From positions 1-41,255 of the forward strand of contig DXES01000121.1 in the NCBI GenBank assembly GCA_019114825.1: DNA of 41,255 nucleotides, in the 5' to 3' direction. This document shows positions 24,029 to 32,837 of the stretch, one piece after another (position 1 is the first letter of the stretch; each line of letters begins with the position of its first letter). A program made the translations under genes and the position numbers. The DNA is from Candidatus Anaerotruncus excrementipullorum. Its GTDB lineage: Bacteria > Bacillota > Clostridia > Oscillospirales > Ruminococcaceae. Below the pieces are notes generated by a model. The model had not been told where the DNA came from and searched no databases. It saw only the letters and a program-made list of their open reading frames with translations.

Positions 24029-25129
24029 ATGGAGAAAAAACTTTGGGCGGCAGTGATGGCGCTGCTATTGCTTGTGGAGGGCTGCGCCATGCGCGGTGAG
24101 CCTGCGCCGGAGAGCAGCCCGTCCGCACCGGCCGCTGGAACGTCTGCCTCTGCGGAGCCGGAGACGCCCGAATCCCCGGTAAAGGAGCAATCTGCCTCTT
24201 CGGCCCCCACCGCGGATCCCACCCCGGAGAGCAGCCCTTCCCCAGAAGTGCCGCAGAAGCCGGAACAGGAGGCCGCCCCCGTGCCGGAGAGCCAGCCGGG
24301 GCCCAGCGCCTCCGCCCAGTTCACCAAGGTGGAGGTCGGGGTGGACGGGACGTTTGCCTATGGCGTCTTTGCCCTGGATTCGGAGGGGGACCTCTGCTTT
24401 TACACCGGGGACGGGGCGGGCACGCCGGTTGCCACCCAGGTACGGGACTTTTCCGCCACGGCCTCGGGGTTCTATGTCCTCCAGGAGAACGGGGACCTGT
24501 ACTTCTCCGAGACGGGGAACTACCAGGAGGACCAGCCGCTTACGCTGCTCTACCGAAACAGCGATGCCCGGCGGATTTCCGATTCGGTGCTGACCCTGGC
24601 GGACGGCAGCCTTCTCTCCTATAACGGGGAAACTAGCAGCTGGGACCCGGTGGATGTGGAGGCTGTACAGGTGGATGCCGGTTACTTTGGCGCGGCGGTC
24701 ATCGATGCCGGCGGCGTCCTCTGGCGGCTGGACCGGGAGAGCGGGGCGCTTACCCAGATTGCGGAGGATGTCATCCACTGCAGCTATGCGGATCGGAATA
24801 AGGTCTATTATTCCGATGACCTCTGGTATGTTACGGCGGACAACACGCTGCACCTCTACCAGACCCAGCCCCAGGCGGAGGCCGCAGCCTTCCCGGAGGA
24901 GGTCTCCGCCGTATCCGGATGCTACGGGCAGTACCTTGTGGTGCTGACCGATGGCAGCACGCTCTATGGCGGTTTGGACGCCGCCCCGGCGGATGCCGGT
25001 GTAGAGAGCCGGGCGGTGGACCTATTCGGCATCTACTGTGCAATTTTGGACGGGAGCGGGGAGATCCGCTTTGGGACGCTGCAGCCCGGCCAGGGCCTGG
25101 AGGAGACCCTCTGGGTTGCCCACCCATAG
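24029..25129 (+). CDS. Putative lipoprotein with propeller-like repeats, function unknown
   Basis: A 366-residue exported protein that I cannot assign. It begins MEKKLW, has a hydrophobic core and a lipobox-like LVEGC (Cys19), suggesting a lipid anchor. Residues 20-100 are a Pro/Ser/Glu/Ala-rich linker. The rest has repeating blades with patterns such as LDSEGDLCFYTG, LQENGDLYFSE, LADGSLLSYNG, IDAGGVLWRL and LTDGSTLYGG. They recall RCC1/WD-like beta-propellers often found on Firmicutes surfaces. GGAGGG (24014-24019) precedes the ATG. It lies alone between two terminators, and I see no clear promoter in the 66 bases upstream. Confidence 0.8.
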   Translation: MEKKLWAAVMALLLLVEGCAMRGEPAPESSPSAPAAGTSASAEPETPESPVKEQSASSAPTADPTPESSPSPEVPQKPEQEAAPVPESQPGPSASAQFTKVEVGVDGTFAYGVFALDSEGDLCFYTGDGAGTPVATQVRDFSATASGFYVLQENGDLYFSETGNYQEDQPLTLLYRNSDARRISDSVLTLADGSLLSYNGETSSWDPVDVEAVQVDAGYFGAAVIDAGGVLWRLDRESGALTQIAEDVIHCSYADRNKVYYSDDLWYVTADNTLHLYQTQPQAEAAAFPEEVSAVSGCYGQYLVVLTDGSTLYGGLDAAPADAGVESRAVDLFGIYCAILDGSGEIRFGTLQPGQGLEETLWVAHP

Positions 25130-25130
25130 A

Positions 25131-25171
25131 GCTAGGCCACACAGGGCAGGGACCTGTGTGGCCTAGCTTTT
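25131..25171 (+). terminator. Intrinsic terminator after the lipoprotein gene
   Basis: A 15-bp stem, GCTAGGCCACACAGG (25131-25145) with CCTGTGTGGCCTAGC (25153-25167), is followed by TTTT. It starts 2 bases after the stop codon. Confidence 0.9.
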
Positions 25172-25287
25172 CCTATCCGGCATTCGCTGCTTTTCCGGAA
25201 AAGTGGCTGGATGGGCGGCGAAACTGTTTAAATTTGGAAAATAGAAAGAAAAAAAGCGGCAAGAAGGGCGCGGGACGGAATCCTTTG

Positions 25288-25316
25288 TTGTTTTTTTACG
25301 GGAAAAATGGTATACT
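25288..25316 (+). promoter_or_regulatory. Promoter of the recJ operon
   Basis: TTGTTT (25288-25293), 17 bases, TATACT (25311-25316), in an A/T-rich gap 35 bases before the recJ GTG. The rest of the 220-base gap from 25130 holds only the preceding terminator. Confidence 0.72.
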
Positions 25317-25350
25317 AAAAAAAGTTGCGAGAAAAAACGGGGGAATCTGT

Positions 25351-27384
25351 GTGCCAATAAAACGCTGGCATGTCCAAGAGGTCGCTCAGCAGGAGGCTGC
25401 AAGCCTCGCCAAACAGCTGGGGGTCGCTCCTGTGGTGGCCCGGGTCCTATGGAGCCGCGGCTGCCGCACACTGCGGGAGATGGAGGCGTTCCTCTCCTGC
25501 CAGGAGGAGCTGTGCGACCCCTTTGCCCTGCGGGATATGGATCTGGCGGTCCGTCGGATCCGCCAGGCGCTGGAGCGGGGGGAGCGGGTTGCCATCTACG
25601 GCGACTACGACTGCGACGGCATGATGGCCACAGCCCTGCTCTACCGCTATCTGGAGTCGGTGGGCTGCGATGTCTGCTACTACATACCGGAGCGGGACCG
25701 GGAGGGCTACGGGCTGAATAAGGACGCCCTGCACCGCATCCACCAGGAGGGGGTGGGGCTGGTGATCACCGTGGACAACGGGATCACCGCAGTGGAGGAG
25801 GCCGACTATGCGGACAGCCTGGGGCTGGACCTGGTGATTACCGACCACCACAAGCCCCGTGCGCTGCTGCCCCGGGCGGCAGCGGTGGTGGACCCCCACC
25901 GGCTGGACGATGAGAGCGGCTATGAGTATCTGGCGGGGGCGGGGGTGGCCTTCAAGCTCTGCTGCGCCCTGGAGGGCGGAGACGGGGATCTGCTGTTGGA
26001 TCAGTTCGGGGACCTGGTGGCCACCGCTACGGTGGCGGATATCGTCCCCCTGGTGAGGGAAAACCGTTTGATCGTCCGGCGGGGCCTATCCCAGCTGGAA
26101 AACGGCGGCACCCCCGGGCTGGAGGCCCTGCTGCAGGTGTGCGGCCTGGGGGGCAAAGCCCTCACCAGTGAAAATGTGGCCTTTGGGCTGGTCCCCCGGA
26201 TCAATTCGGCGGGCCGGTTCGACCAGGTGGACCGGGCGCTGGAGCTGTTGGTCTCCGAGGAGGATGGGCTGGAGGAGATTGCCCAGGAGATCAATGCGCT
26301 CAATGAGCACCGCCGCCAAACAGAGGACCAGATCGTCCGGCAGATCCTGGACCGGTTGGAGCAGGATGAGTCGGCCCTGCGGGATCGGGTGGTGGTGCTC
26401 TCCGGGGAGGGATGGCACCACGGCGTAGTGGGGATTGTGGCCTCCCGGATGGTGGAGCGCCTGGGCAAGCCCTGCATTGTCTTTTCCCTGGAGGGGGAGA
26501 ACGCCCGGGGCTCCGCCCGCAGCGTGGAGGGCTTTTCAATTATTGACGCCATCGACGCCTGTTCCCAGCATCTGCTGCGGTATGGGGGCCACAACCAGGC
26601 GGCGGGGTTGACCCTGCCGGTGGCGGCGCTGGAGGAATTTACCCGCCAGATCAACCACTGGGCGGCCCAGCACTATCCGGAGATGCCCTCCCCCCAGCTT
26701 GCCATCGACTGCACCCTGCACCCCCAGGAGTTGACGGTCCCCCAGCTGGAGCCGCTGAACAGCCTGGAGCCGTTCGGCTGCGGCAATGAGACGCCGGTCT
26801 TCCAGATTTTGGGCTGTACCCTCCAGGGGATCTACCCCATCGGCGAGGGGCGGCACCTGCGGCTGCGGCTGTGTGGGGAAGGGATGGTGTTCTATGCCGT
26901 CTATTTCGGGATGCGGGCGGAGAGCTTCCCCTATGGTGTGGGGGACCGGCTGGATCTGGCGGTGACAACCGAGGTAGGGGAGTGGAACGGTGAACAGCGC
27001 CTCTCGGTGAAGGTGCGGGACCTGCACCTGACAGGGCTGGACTATGAGCAGCTGCACCACTGGGAGCAGCTCTATCAGCAGCTGCGCCGGGGGGAGCCGG
27101 TCCCGCCGGCACAGCGCCCGGTCCCTACCCGGGAGGACATTGCGGTGGTCTACCGGTATCTGCGGGCCCGAGGCCCGCTGGTCAGCAGCGCGGAGGTGCT
27201 CTTTGGGCGGCTGGGCGGCCGGGTGGCCGATCTCTGCCGCATAAAGCTGGCGTTGGATATTTTGGAGGAGATGCACCTGGTGACCCGCCATCCGGAGGGG
27301 GGCGGGGAGCGTTTGGCGGTGGTGGAACATCCCCAGCGGGTGGATATCACTCGTTCCCGCATCCTTTTGGGGCTGCAAAATTAG
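25351..27384 (+). CDS. recJ: Single-stranded-DNA-specific exonuclease RecJ
   Basis: A 677-residue 5'-3' exonuclease for recombination and mismatch repair. The DHH catalytic motifs are visible: GDYDCDGM, ITDHHKP and the conserved VPRINSAGR. The DHHA1 domain follows (GHNQAAGLTL, about residues 412-421), then an OB-like part. The C-terminal 150 residues extend beyond the core, as in many Firmicutes. GTG at 25351 is chosen, since GGGGGA lies 6 bases upstream and translation then begins MPIKRWHV, like the family; the frame is open back into the lipoprotein gene but that part is not coding. It heads a run with rel, dtd, an MBL gene and hemZ. Confidence 0.93.
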   Translation: MPIKRWHVQEVAQQEAASLAKQLGVAPVVARVLWSRGCRTLREMEAFLSCQEELCDPFALRDMDLAVRRIRQALERGERVAIYGDYDCDGMMATALLYRYLESVGCDVCYYIPERDREGYGLNKDALHRIHQEGVGLVITVDNGITAVEEADYADSLGLDLVITDHHKPRALLPRAAAVVDPHRLDDESGYEYLAGAGVAFKLCCALEGGDGDLLLDQFGDLVATATVADIVPLVRENRLIVRRGLSQLENGGTPGLEALLQVCGLGGKALTSENVAFGLVPRINSAGRFDQVDRALELLVSEEDGLEEIAQEINALNEHRRQTEDQIVRQILDRLEQDESALRDRVVVLSGEGWHHGVVGIVASRMVERLGKPCIVFSLEGENARGSARSVEGFSIIDAIDACSQHLLRYGGHNQAAGLTLPVAALEEFTRQINHWAAQHYPEMPSPQLAIDCTLHPQELTVPQLEPLNSLEPFGCGNETPVFQILGCTLQGIYPIGEGRHLRLRLCGEGMVFYAVYFGMRAESFPYGVGDRLDLAVTTEVGEWNGEQRLSVKVRDLHLTGLDYEQLHHWEQLYQQLRRGEPVPPAQRPVPTREDIAVVYRYLRARGPLVSSAEVLFGRLGGRVADLCRIKLALDILEEMHLVTRHPEGGGERLAVVEHPQRVDITRSRILLGLQN

Positions 27385-27387
27385 GTT

Positions 27388-27423
27388 CCCGGTTTTTAAA
27401 ACCCGGTTGCGGGCAATCGCCCG
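27388..27423 (+). other. Two small hairpins in the rel leader
   Basis: The 54-base gap after recJ holds an imperfect repeat around CCGGTTTTTAAAACCCGG (27389-27406) and a perfect 5-bp stem CGGGC-AATC-GCCCG (27410-27423). The second ends 4 bases before the GGAGG of rel, so it could affect initiation. There is no T-run after the second stem. This could be RNA processing, weak control or chance. Confidence 0.35.
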
Positions 27424-27438
27424 TGATGGAGGTAACGT

Positions 27439-29628
27439 ATGCAATACAGTACCATCGATGATTTAATGAAAAAAATCGACGCTTCTGGCCGTTCCTACGA
27501 CCGGGAGCGGATCCTGGAGGCCTACCGGGTGGCGGAGGCCGCCCACAAGGGGCAGTGCCGGGTCTCCGGGGAGCCGTATATCTCCCACCCGGTGGCGGTG
27601 GCCATGATCCTGGTGGACCTGGGCATGGACAGCGAATGCATCCAGGCGGCGCTGCTCCACGATGTGGTGGAGGATACCGATGTCACCAGCGAGCAGGTGG
27701 CCAAACAGTTTGGCCGGGATGTGGAGCTGTTGGTGAACGGCGTCACCAAGCTGGGCAAGATCAGCTTCACCTCCCGGGAGGAGCAGCAGGCGGAAAATGT
27801 GCGAAAAATGCTGCTGGCCATGGCCCAGGATGTGCGGGTAATCATCATCAAGCTGGCCGACCGGCTGCACAATATGCGCACCATCGAGGTGAGGCCCGAA
27901 CAGAAACGCCGGGATAAGGCCCTGGAGACGATGGAGGTCTATGCGCCGCTGGCCCACCGGCTGGGTATCCGGGCGGTGAAAGAGGAGCTGGAGGACCGCT
28001 CCCTGCGGTATTTGGACCCGGTGGCCTACCACGAGATCGAGTCGATGCTGGAGATGAAAAAGGCCGACCGGCAGGCGTTTTTGGAGAAGATCAAACACAA
28101 GATCAAGGACCGCATCGCCGGGGAATACGACGAGGCCTATGTGGACGGCCGGGTGAAGAGTATCTACGGCATCTACCGCAAGATGTACCTGCAGAACAAG
28201 TCGTTCGAGGAGATCTACGACATCTATGCTGTGCGGATTATCGTCAATTCCATTTTGGAGTGCTACAACATCCTGGGCATCATCCACGACCTGTTCCGCC
28301 CCATCCCCAACCGGTTTAAGGACTATATCTCCACCCCCAAGCCCAACATGTACCAGAGCCTGCACACCACGGTGATCGACAAGGAGGGCATCCCCTTCGA
28401 GGTGCAGATCCGCACCTGGGATATGCACCACACTGCGGAATACGGCATCGCCGCCCACTGGAAGTATAAAGCGGGCATCACCGGGCGGGACAAACTGGAG
28501 GAGCGGCTGGCCTGGATCCGCCAGCTGATTGAAAACCAGCAGGGCTCGGACGATGTGGAGGACATTGTCCGCTCGATCAAAAGCGACCTATCCTCCGATG
28601 AGGTGTATGTCTTTACCCCCAAGGGGGATGTCATCAGCCTGCCGGTGGGCTCCACCGTAATCGACTTTGCCTATGCCATCCATACGGCGGTGGGCAACCG
28701 GATGATCGGGGCCAAGGTGGACGGCCGGATGGTGGCCCTGGATACCCAGGTGTATACCGGACAGATCATCGAGGTGATCACTTCCAACGCCAAGGACCAT
28801 GGCCCCAGCCGGGACTGGCTGAAGATGGTCAAGACCACCGGCGCCCGCAGCAAGATCCGCAACTGGTTCAAAAAGGAGCGCCGGGAGGAAAATATCCAGC
28901 AGGGCCGCTCGGAGCTGGAGCGGGAGTTCCGCCGGAATATGATCTCCCTGCCGCCGGAGCGGATGGTGGAATTTATCACCGCGGTGGCCAAACGCCAAAA
29001 GTTCGAGACGGTGGACGACTTTTTGGCCGCCATCGGCTACGGCGGGGTGCTGCTCTCCAAGATTATGCCCCGGGTGCGGGAGGACTACCAGAAACAGTAC
29101 CGCACCGTGGAGCCGGAGAATCCCACCGACAAGATCCCCATCAAGGAGCACAAGCCCAAAGGCGCCTCCAGCGGCGTCATCGTGGAGGGCCTGGACAGCT
29201 GCCTGGTGAAGTTCGCCCGCTGCTGCAACCCGCTGCCGGGGGACGAGATTATCGGCTTTGTCACCCGGGGATATGGCGTCTCGATCCACAAGAAGGACTG
29301 CCAGAACGTGGTCAACTCCCTCAACGACCCCAACAATGCCGAGCGTTGGGTAAAGGCGGAGTGGGCCATGGGGGCGGCCAAGAAGGAGCATTTCAAGAGC
29401 ACCATCGAGATCGTCACCGACGACCGGATCGGCGTCCTGGCGGATATTTCGGTCTCCCTGTCCAATATGCGCATCTCAATCAATACGTTGATGGCCCGGG
29501 AGGCCAAAAACGGCCAGAACGTGGTGACCGTGACCTTCACCGTCACCGACAAGGAGCAGCTCAACTTCATCATTGGGGCGCTGCGCAAGATCCCCGGGGT
29601 CTCCAGTGTCTCCCGGGCCGCCCAGTAG
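27439..29628 (+). CDS. relA: Bifunctional (p)ppGpp synthetase/hydrolase
   Basis: A 729-residue RelA/SpoT homolog (Rel). It makes (p)ppGpp on starvation and degrades it. Order: an HD hydrolase domain with intact LLHDVVEDT (about residues 30-180), a synthetase domain (RFKDYISTPKPNMYQSLHTT, about 240-350), TGS (VYVFTPKGDVISLPVGSTVIDFAYAIH, about 395-455), a zinc-finger/helical part (FARCCNPLPGDEI) and a C-terminal ACT domain. Size and domains match the single long Rel of Firmicutes, so both activities are likely. ATG follows GGAGG (27428-27432). Confidence 0.95.
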   Translation: MQYSTIDDLMKKIDASGRSYDRERILEAYRVAEAAHKGQCRVSGEPYISHPVAVAMILVDLGMDSECIQAALLHDVVEDTDVTSEQVAKQFGRDVELLVNGVTKLGKISFTSREEQQAENVRKMLLAMAQDVRVIIIKLADRLHNMRTIEVRPEQKRRDKALETMEVYAPLAHRLGIRAVKEELEDRSLRYLDPVAYHEIESMLEMKKADRQAFLEKIKHKIKDRIAGEYDEAYVDGRVKSIYGIYRKMYLQNKSFEEIYDIYAVRIIVNSILECYNILGIIHDLFRPIPNRFKDYISTPKPNMYQSLHTTVIDKEGIPFEVQIRTWDMHHTAEYGIAAHWKYKAGITGRDKLEERLAWIRQLIENQQGSDDVEDIVRSIKSDLSSDEVYVFTPKGDVISLPVGSTVIDFAYAIHTAVGNRMIGAKVDGRMVALDTQVYTGQIIEVITSNAKDHGPSRDWLKMVKTTGARSKIRNWFKKERREENIQQGRSELEREFRRNMISLPPERMVEFITAVAKRQKFETVDDFLAAIGYGGVLLSKIMPRVREDYQKQYRTVEPENPTDKIPIKEHKPKGASSGVIVEGLDSCLVKFARCCNPLPGDEIIGFVTRGYGVSIHKKDCQNVVNSLNDPNNAERWVKAEWAMGAAKKEHFKSTIEIVTDDRIGVLADISVSLSNMRISINTLMAREAKNGQNVVTVTFTVTDKEQLNFIIGALRKIPGVSSVSRAAQ

Positions 29629-29641
29629 AGGAGGAATCGGC

Positions 29642-30100
29642 ATGAAAGCAATTTTACAGCGGGTCCGCGCCGCTTCGGTGACCATCGGCGGGGAGCTGAC
29701 CGCCCAGATCGGCCAGGGGCTGGTGGTGCTCCTGGGGGTCATGGGCCCGGACGATGTGGAGCAGGCGGATTTTTTGGCGGCCAAAGCCGCCGGCCTGCGG
29801 ATATTTGAGGATGAAAATGGCAAGATGAACCGCTCCCTGCTGGATATTGGCGGCGGGATGCTTGTGGTGAGCAACTTCACCCTCTGCGCCGACGCCCGCC
29901 ATGGACGCCGCCCCTCCTTCACCGATGCCGCACCGCCCGCCAAGGCGGACGCCCTCTACCAGCGGTTTGTGGCGGCGGTGAAGGACGAGGGGGTCACCCA
30001 GGTCTGCACCGGCTGTTTCGGGGCGGATATGCTGGTGGATATCCAAAACGACGGGCCGGTGACCATCCTGTTGGACACCGACCAGCTGATGAACCGGTGA
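29642..30100 (+). CDS. dtd: D-aminoacyl-tRNA deacylase
   Basis: A 152-residue enzyme that removes D-amino acids (and glycine) from mischarged tRNA. Hallmarks are MKAILQRVRAASVTI, SNFTLCADARHGRRPSFTDAAPP, and NDGPVTILLDT (the Gly-Pro proofreading motif). The ATG at 29642 follows GAGGAGG and starts at the usual family position; the open frame from 29573 is inside rel. It often follows rel in Firmicutes. Confidence 0.94.
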   Translation: MKAILQRVRAASVTIGGELTAQIGQGLVVLLGVMGPDDVEQADFLAAKAAGLRIFEDENGKMNRSLLDIGGGMLVVSNFTLCADARHGRRPSFTDAAPPAKADALYQRFVAAVKDEGVTQVCTGCFGADMLVDIQNDGPVTILLDTDQLMNR

Positions 30101-30112
30101 GGGGGGAGGACC

Positions 30113-30739
30113 ATGCAGATCCATACCCTGGTGGTGGGGATGATGGAGGTCAACTGCTATATTGTAGAGCAGGCGGGCGCCTGCGCGGTGATCGACCCGG
30201 GGGAGGAGCCCCAGCGGTTGATCTCCTTTTTGGAGGACAACGGCCTGACCCCCACCCACATCCTGTTGACCCACGGCCACTTTGACCATATCGGCGGCGT
30301 GAACCCGCTGCGGGAGCGTTTTGGCTGCCAGCTGGCCGTTGGCAAGGGGGATGCCCCCATGTTGGCGGACCCCCAACAGAACATGGGCACCATGACTGGA
30401 AAGCCCCTGGACCTCTATCGGATGACCCCCGACCTGCTGTTGGAGGAGGGGGAGACGGTGCAGGTGGGTCCATTGGCATTCCAGGTGCTGGAGACGCCGG
30501 GACACACCCCCGGCGGCGTCACCTACCTATGCGGCGACACCCTGTTCACCGGGGACACCCTATTCCGGGGCAGCGTAGGGCGCACCGACTTTCCCGGTGG
30601 CAGTCCAGCGGCGCTTATGCACGCGGTAAAGCGGTTGGCCGCGTTGGAGGGGGACTATCAGGTGCTGCCGGGGCACGGGCCGGCCAGCCGGCTGTCCTGG
30701 GAGCGGACCCATAACTTCTTTATGAGGGCGGGCGGATAA
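30113..30739 (+). CDS. MBL-fold metallohydrolase, glyoxalase II-like
   Basis: A 208-residue metallo-beta-lactamase-fold hydrolase. The metal site THGHFDHIGG is intact, with later ETPGHTPGGV, GDTLF and LPGHGP ligands. This short group lacks the glyoxalase II C-terminal domain, so hydroxyacylglutathione activity is unlikely to be its main role; thioester or persulfide hydrolysis are possible. A GGGAGG precedes the ATG. The stop overlaps the hemZ start by one base (TAATG). It is commonly found between dtd and hemZ in Clostridia. Confidence 0.9.
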   Translation: MQIHTLVVGMMEVNCYIVEQAGACAVIDPGEEPQRLISFLEDNGLTPTHILLTHGHFDHIGGVNPLRERFGCQLAVGKGDAPMLADPQQNMGTMTGKPLDLYRMTPDLLLEEGETVQVGPLAFQVLETPGHTPGGVTYLCGDTLFTGDTLFRGSVGRTDFPGGSPAALMHAVKRLAALEGDYQVLPGHGPASRLSWERTHNFFMRAGG

Positions 30740-32217
30740 TGCGGGTCTATCTTGAGGGCCATTCGTTTGGCTATGAGGTCCAGCGGATCGTACAGATGTT
30801 TTTTCCGGGGGAGAAGGTGGAGACCGTCCCCGGCGCCCCTGCGCCGGACGTCCGGGAGGGGATCCATACCCGCCTGGCGGATGGGCTGGTGCTGGCGGCC
30901 TATCTGCCCAGCGGCCGGTCGGAGTTTGACGACTGGCTGCCGGGGGACAGCAGGTCCCAGCTGGAACATAAATTTGGGGTGGTGCTCTATCAGCTGCTCT
31001 CCCAGGTGACCGGGATGCAGCCCCCCTGGGGGATCCTGACTGGGGTGCGGCCGGTGAAGCTGTTGGTGCAAAAGCAGGCCGCCGGCCTGACGCCGGCCCA
31101 GCTGGAGGAATACTTTTGCAAAAGCTGCCTGGTGAGCGAAAATAAATTCTCCCTGGCCCTTCAGACGGCGGGCAGGGAGCAGGAGATCCTGCGGCGGTCC
31201 ACGCCGGACAGCTTCTCCCTATATGTCTCCATCCCCTTCTGCCCCACCCGGTGCGCCTACTGCTCGTTCGTCTCCCACTCGGTGGAGCAGGCGGCCAAGC
31301 TGATGCCCAGCTATCTGGATCGGCTGTGCGAGGAGCTGGCGCTGACCGGCCGGATCGCCGCCCAGTTGGGGCTCAAGCTGCGCACCGTCTATTTTGGGGG
31401 CGGCACCCCCACCACCCTCTCGGCCGCCCAGCTGGAGCGGCTGATGGCGGCGGTGGGGGAGGCGTTTGACCTCTCCCAGGTGTGGGAGTACACGGTGGAG
31501 GCCGGCCGCCCGGATACGGTGACGCCGGAGAAGATGCGGGTGCTCAAGCGGATGGGGGCCACCCGGGTGAGCATCAACCCCCAGACCCTCTCCGACCGGG
31601 TGCTCCAGGCCATCGGCCGGCGGCACACGGTGGACCAGTTTTTCCGGGCCTGGGAGCAGGCCCGGGAGGCCGGCTTCCACCGGATCAACGCCGACCTGAT
31701 CGCTGGGCTGCCGCTGGATGACCTATCCAGCTTCCGGCAGTCGGTGGAGGGGGTTCTCCGGCTGCAGCCGGAGAACCTGACGGTACATACACTGACGGTA
31801 AAGCGTTCCGCCCGGCTCACCTTCGAGGAGGCCCGGGGGGAACTGGAGACGGTAGGGGAGATGGTGGAGTTTGCCCGCCGGGCGGTCACCCAGGCGGGGC
31901 TGGCCCCCTATTACCTCTACCGCCAGACGGGGACGCTGGGCAGCCTGGAAAATGTGGGTTACGCCCTGCCGGGGACCGAGGGGCTCTATAACGTCTATAT
32001 CATGGACGAGACCCATTCGATTTTGGCGGTGGGGGCCGGGGCCTCCACCAAGCTGCGCCACCCCAAAACCGGCGCCCTCACCCGGATCTACAACTACAAA
32101 TACCCCTACGAATACCTATCCCGGTTCCAGCAGGTGCAGGACCGCAAGGGGAAGATCCTGGAATTTTACCGCTCCGGCGGGGAAGGCGCTTGTCAACCCG
32201 GGGCCGATGTGGTATGA
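30739..32217 (+). CDS. hemZ: HemZ, radical SAM coproporphyrinogen dehydrogenase-like
   Basis: A 492-residue radical SAM protein of the HemN/HemZ family. The [4Fe-4S] motif is CPTRCAYCSF (C-x3-C-x2-C), followed by YFGGGTPTTLS. The N-terminal 160 residues are the HemZ-specific extension (PPWGILTGVRPVKL is typical). HemN-type enzymes oxidatively decarboxylate coproporphyrinogen III, but many Clostridia carry HemZ without a heme pathway, so the reaction here is not certain. The last 30 bases hold a promoter for the next gene. Confidence 0.88.
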   Translation: MRVYLEGHSFGYEVQRIVQMFFPGEKVETVPGAPAPDVREGIHTRLADGLVLAAYLPSGRSEFDDWLPGDSRSQLEHKFGVVLYQLLSQVTGMQPPWGILTGVRPVKLLVQKQAAGLTPAQLEEYFCKSCLVSENKFSLALQTAGREQEILRRSTPDSFSLYVSIPFCPTRCAYCSFVSHSVEQAAKLMPSYLDRLCEELALTGRIAAQLGLKLRTVYFGGGTPTTLSAAQLERLMAAVGEAFDLSQVWEYTVEAGRPDTVTPEKMRVLKRMGATRVSINPQTLSDRVLQAIGRRHTVDQFFRAWEQAREAGFHRINADLIAGLPLDDLSSFRQSVEGVLRLQPENLTVHTLTVKRSARLTFEEARGELETVGEMVEFARRAVTQAGLAPYYLYRQTGTLGSLENVGYALPGTEGLYNVYIMDETHSILAVGAGASTKLRHPKTGALTRIYNYKYPYEYLSRFQQVQDRKGKILEFYRSGGEGACQPGADVV

Positions 32218-32218
32218 T
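32190..32218 (+). promoter_or_regulatory. Promoter at the end of hemZ
   Basis: TTGTCA (32190-32195), 17 bases, TATGAT (32213-32218). Both hexamers are the same as in the hydrogenase promoter at 13665. It drives the zinc-ribbon gene, whose ATG is 41 bases downstream, and possibly the MATE gene. Confidence 0.78.
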
Positions 32219-32259
32219 GCAAAGGGCAATTCTCGACAAAATAGTTGGGAGGAATTGAT

Positions 32260-32751
32260 ATGGGAAAATTTGATAATTTGCTTTTGAAGGCGAAGGATCT
32301 GGCCGGCGTGGCCGGAAATAAGGCCCAGGAGGTGGCGGAGCTGACCAAGCTCAAGCTCCAGGCCACCCAGATGCGCAACGAGATCGACTCCAACTATATG
32401 AAGCTGGGGGAGATCGTCTATGAGCTGGAGAAGAATGGGACCCAGAACGAGGAACTGGTGAACATGTGCGTCGCGGAGATCGAGGCCAAACTCCAGGAGC
32501 TGGAGGAGGTCAACCAGAAGATCAACGAGATGAAAAAGGTGGTCAAATGCCCCGAGTGCGGCGCGGAGAGCCCGGCGGGCTCCCTCTACTGCTCCCGGTG
32601 CGGCGCCTCCCTGGCGGAGAAGCCGGAGGACCAGGAGCCCCAGGAGCCCGATGCGCCCCAGCCGGAGGCCGCGGAAGAGGCGGCGCCCGCCTGCCCGCAG
32701 CAGGAGGCTGCGCAGGAGGCTGCGGGGGAGGACCCCAAGCCGGAGGCGTGA
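32260..32751 (+). CDS. Coiled-coil zinc-ribbon protein, function unknown
   Basis: A 163-residue protein. ATG at 32260 follows GGGAGG (32247-32252); a GTG-type start at 32245 is not needed. Residues 1-90 are helical and charged (long heptad-like stretch AEIEAKLQELEEVNQKINEM), then CPECG and CSRCG form a C-x2-C...C-x2-C zinc ribbon (about residues 93-114). An acidic, Pro/Glu-rich disordered tail follows. Similar proteins are common in Oscillospiraceae, without a known role. A terminator follows. No membrane segment is visible. Confidence 0.85.
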   Translation: MGKFDNLLLKAKDLAGVAGNKAQEVAELTKLKLQATQMRNEIDSNYMKLGEIVYELEKNGTQNEELVNMCVAEIEAKLQELEEVNQKINEMKKVVKCPECGAESPAGSLYCSRCGASLAEKPEDQEPQEPDAPQPEAAEEAAPACPQQEAAQEAAGEDPKPEA

Positions 32752-32777
32752 GCGTTTTTTGAAGGAGGCCCTTTTTT

Positions 32778-32809
32778 ACAGCGGCGGAAAACCCGCCGCT
32801 GTTGTTTTC
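32778..32809 (+). terminator. Intrinsic terminator
   Basis: ACAGCGGCGG (32778-32787), loop AAAAC, CCGCCGCTGT (32793-32802), then TGTTTTC. It lies between the zinc-ribbon gene and the MATE gene. The T-run is broken by a G, so some readthrough into the MATE gene is plausible; I see no promoter of its own for that gene. Confidence 0.8.
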
Positions 32810-32837
32810 TAAAAAGAGAAGTGAGGGATTGCGGTAG

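Noticed and set aside
22465-24327. 620-residue open frame on the minus strand opposite ispH-S1
   Set aside because: It spans a terminator and two unrelated genes in antisense and shows no domain.
24919-25350. N-terminal extension of recJ to 24919
   Set aside because: It would cover the lipoprotein end, a terminator and a promoter. GTG at 25351 has a ribosome site and gives the normal RecJ start.
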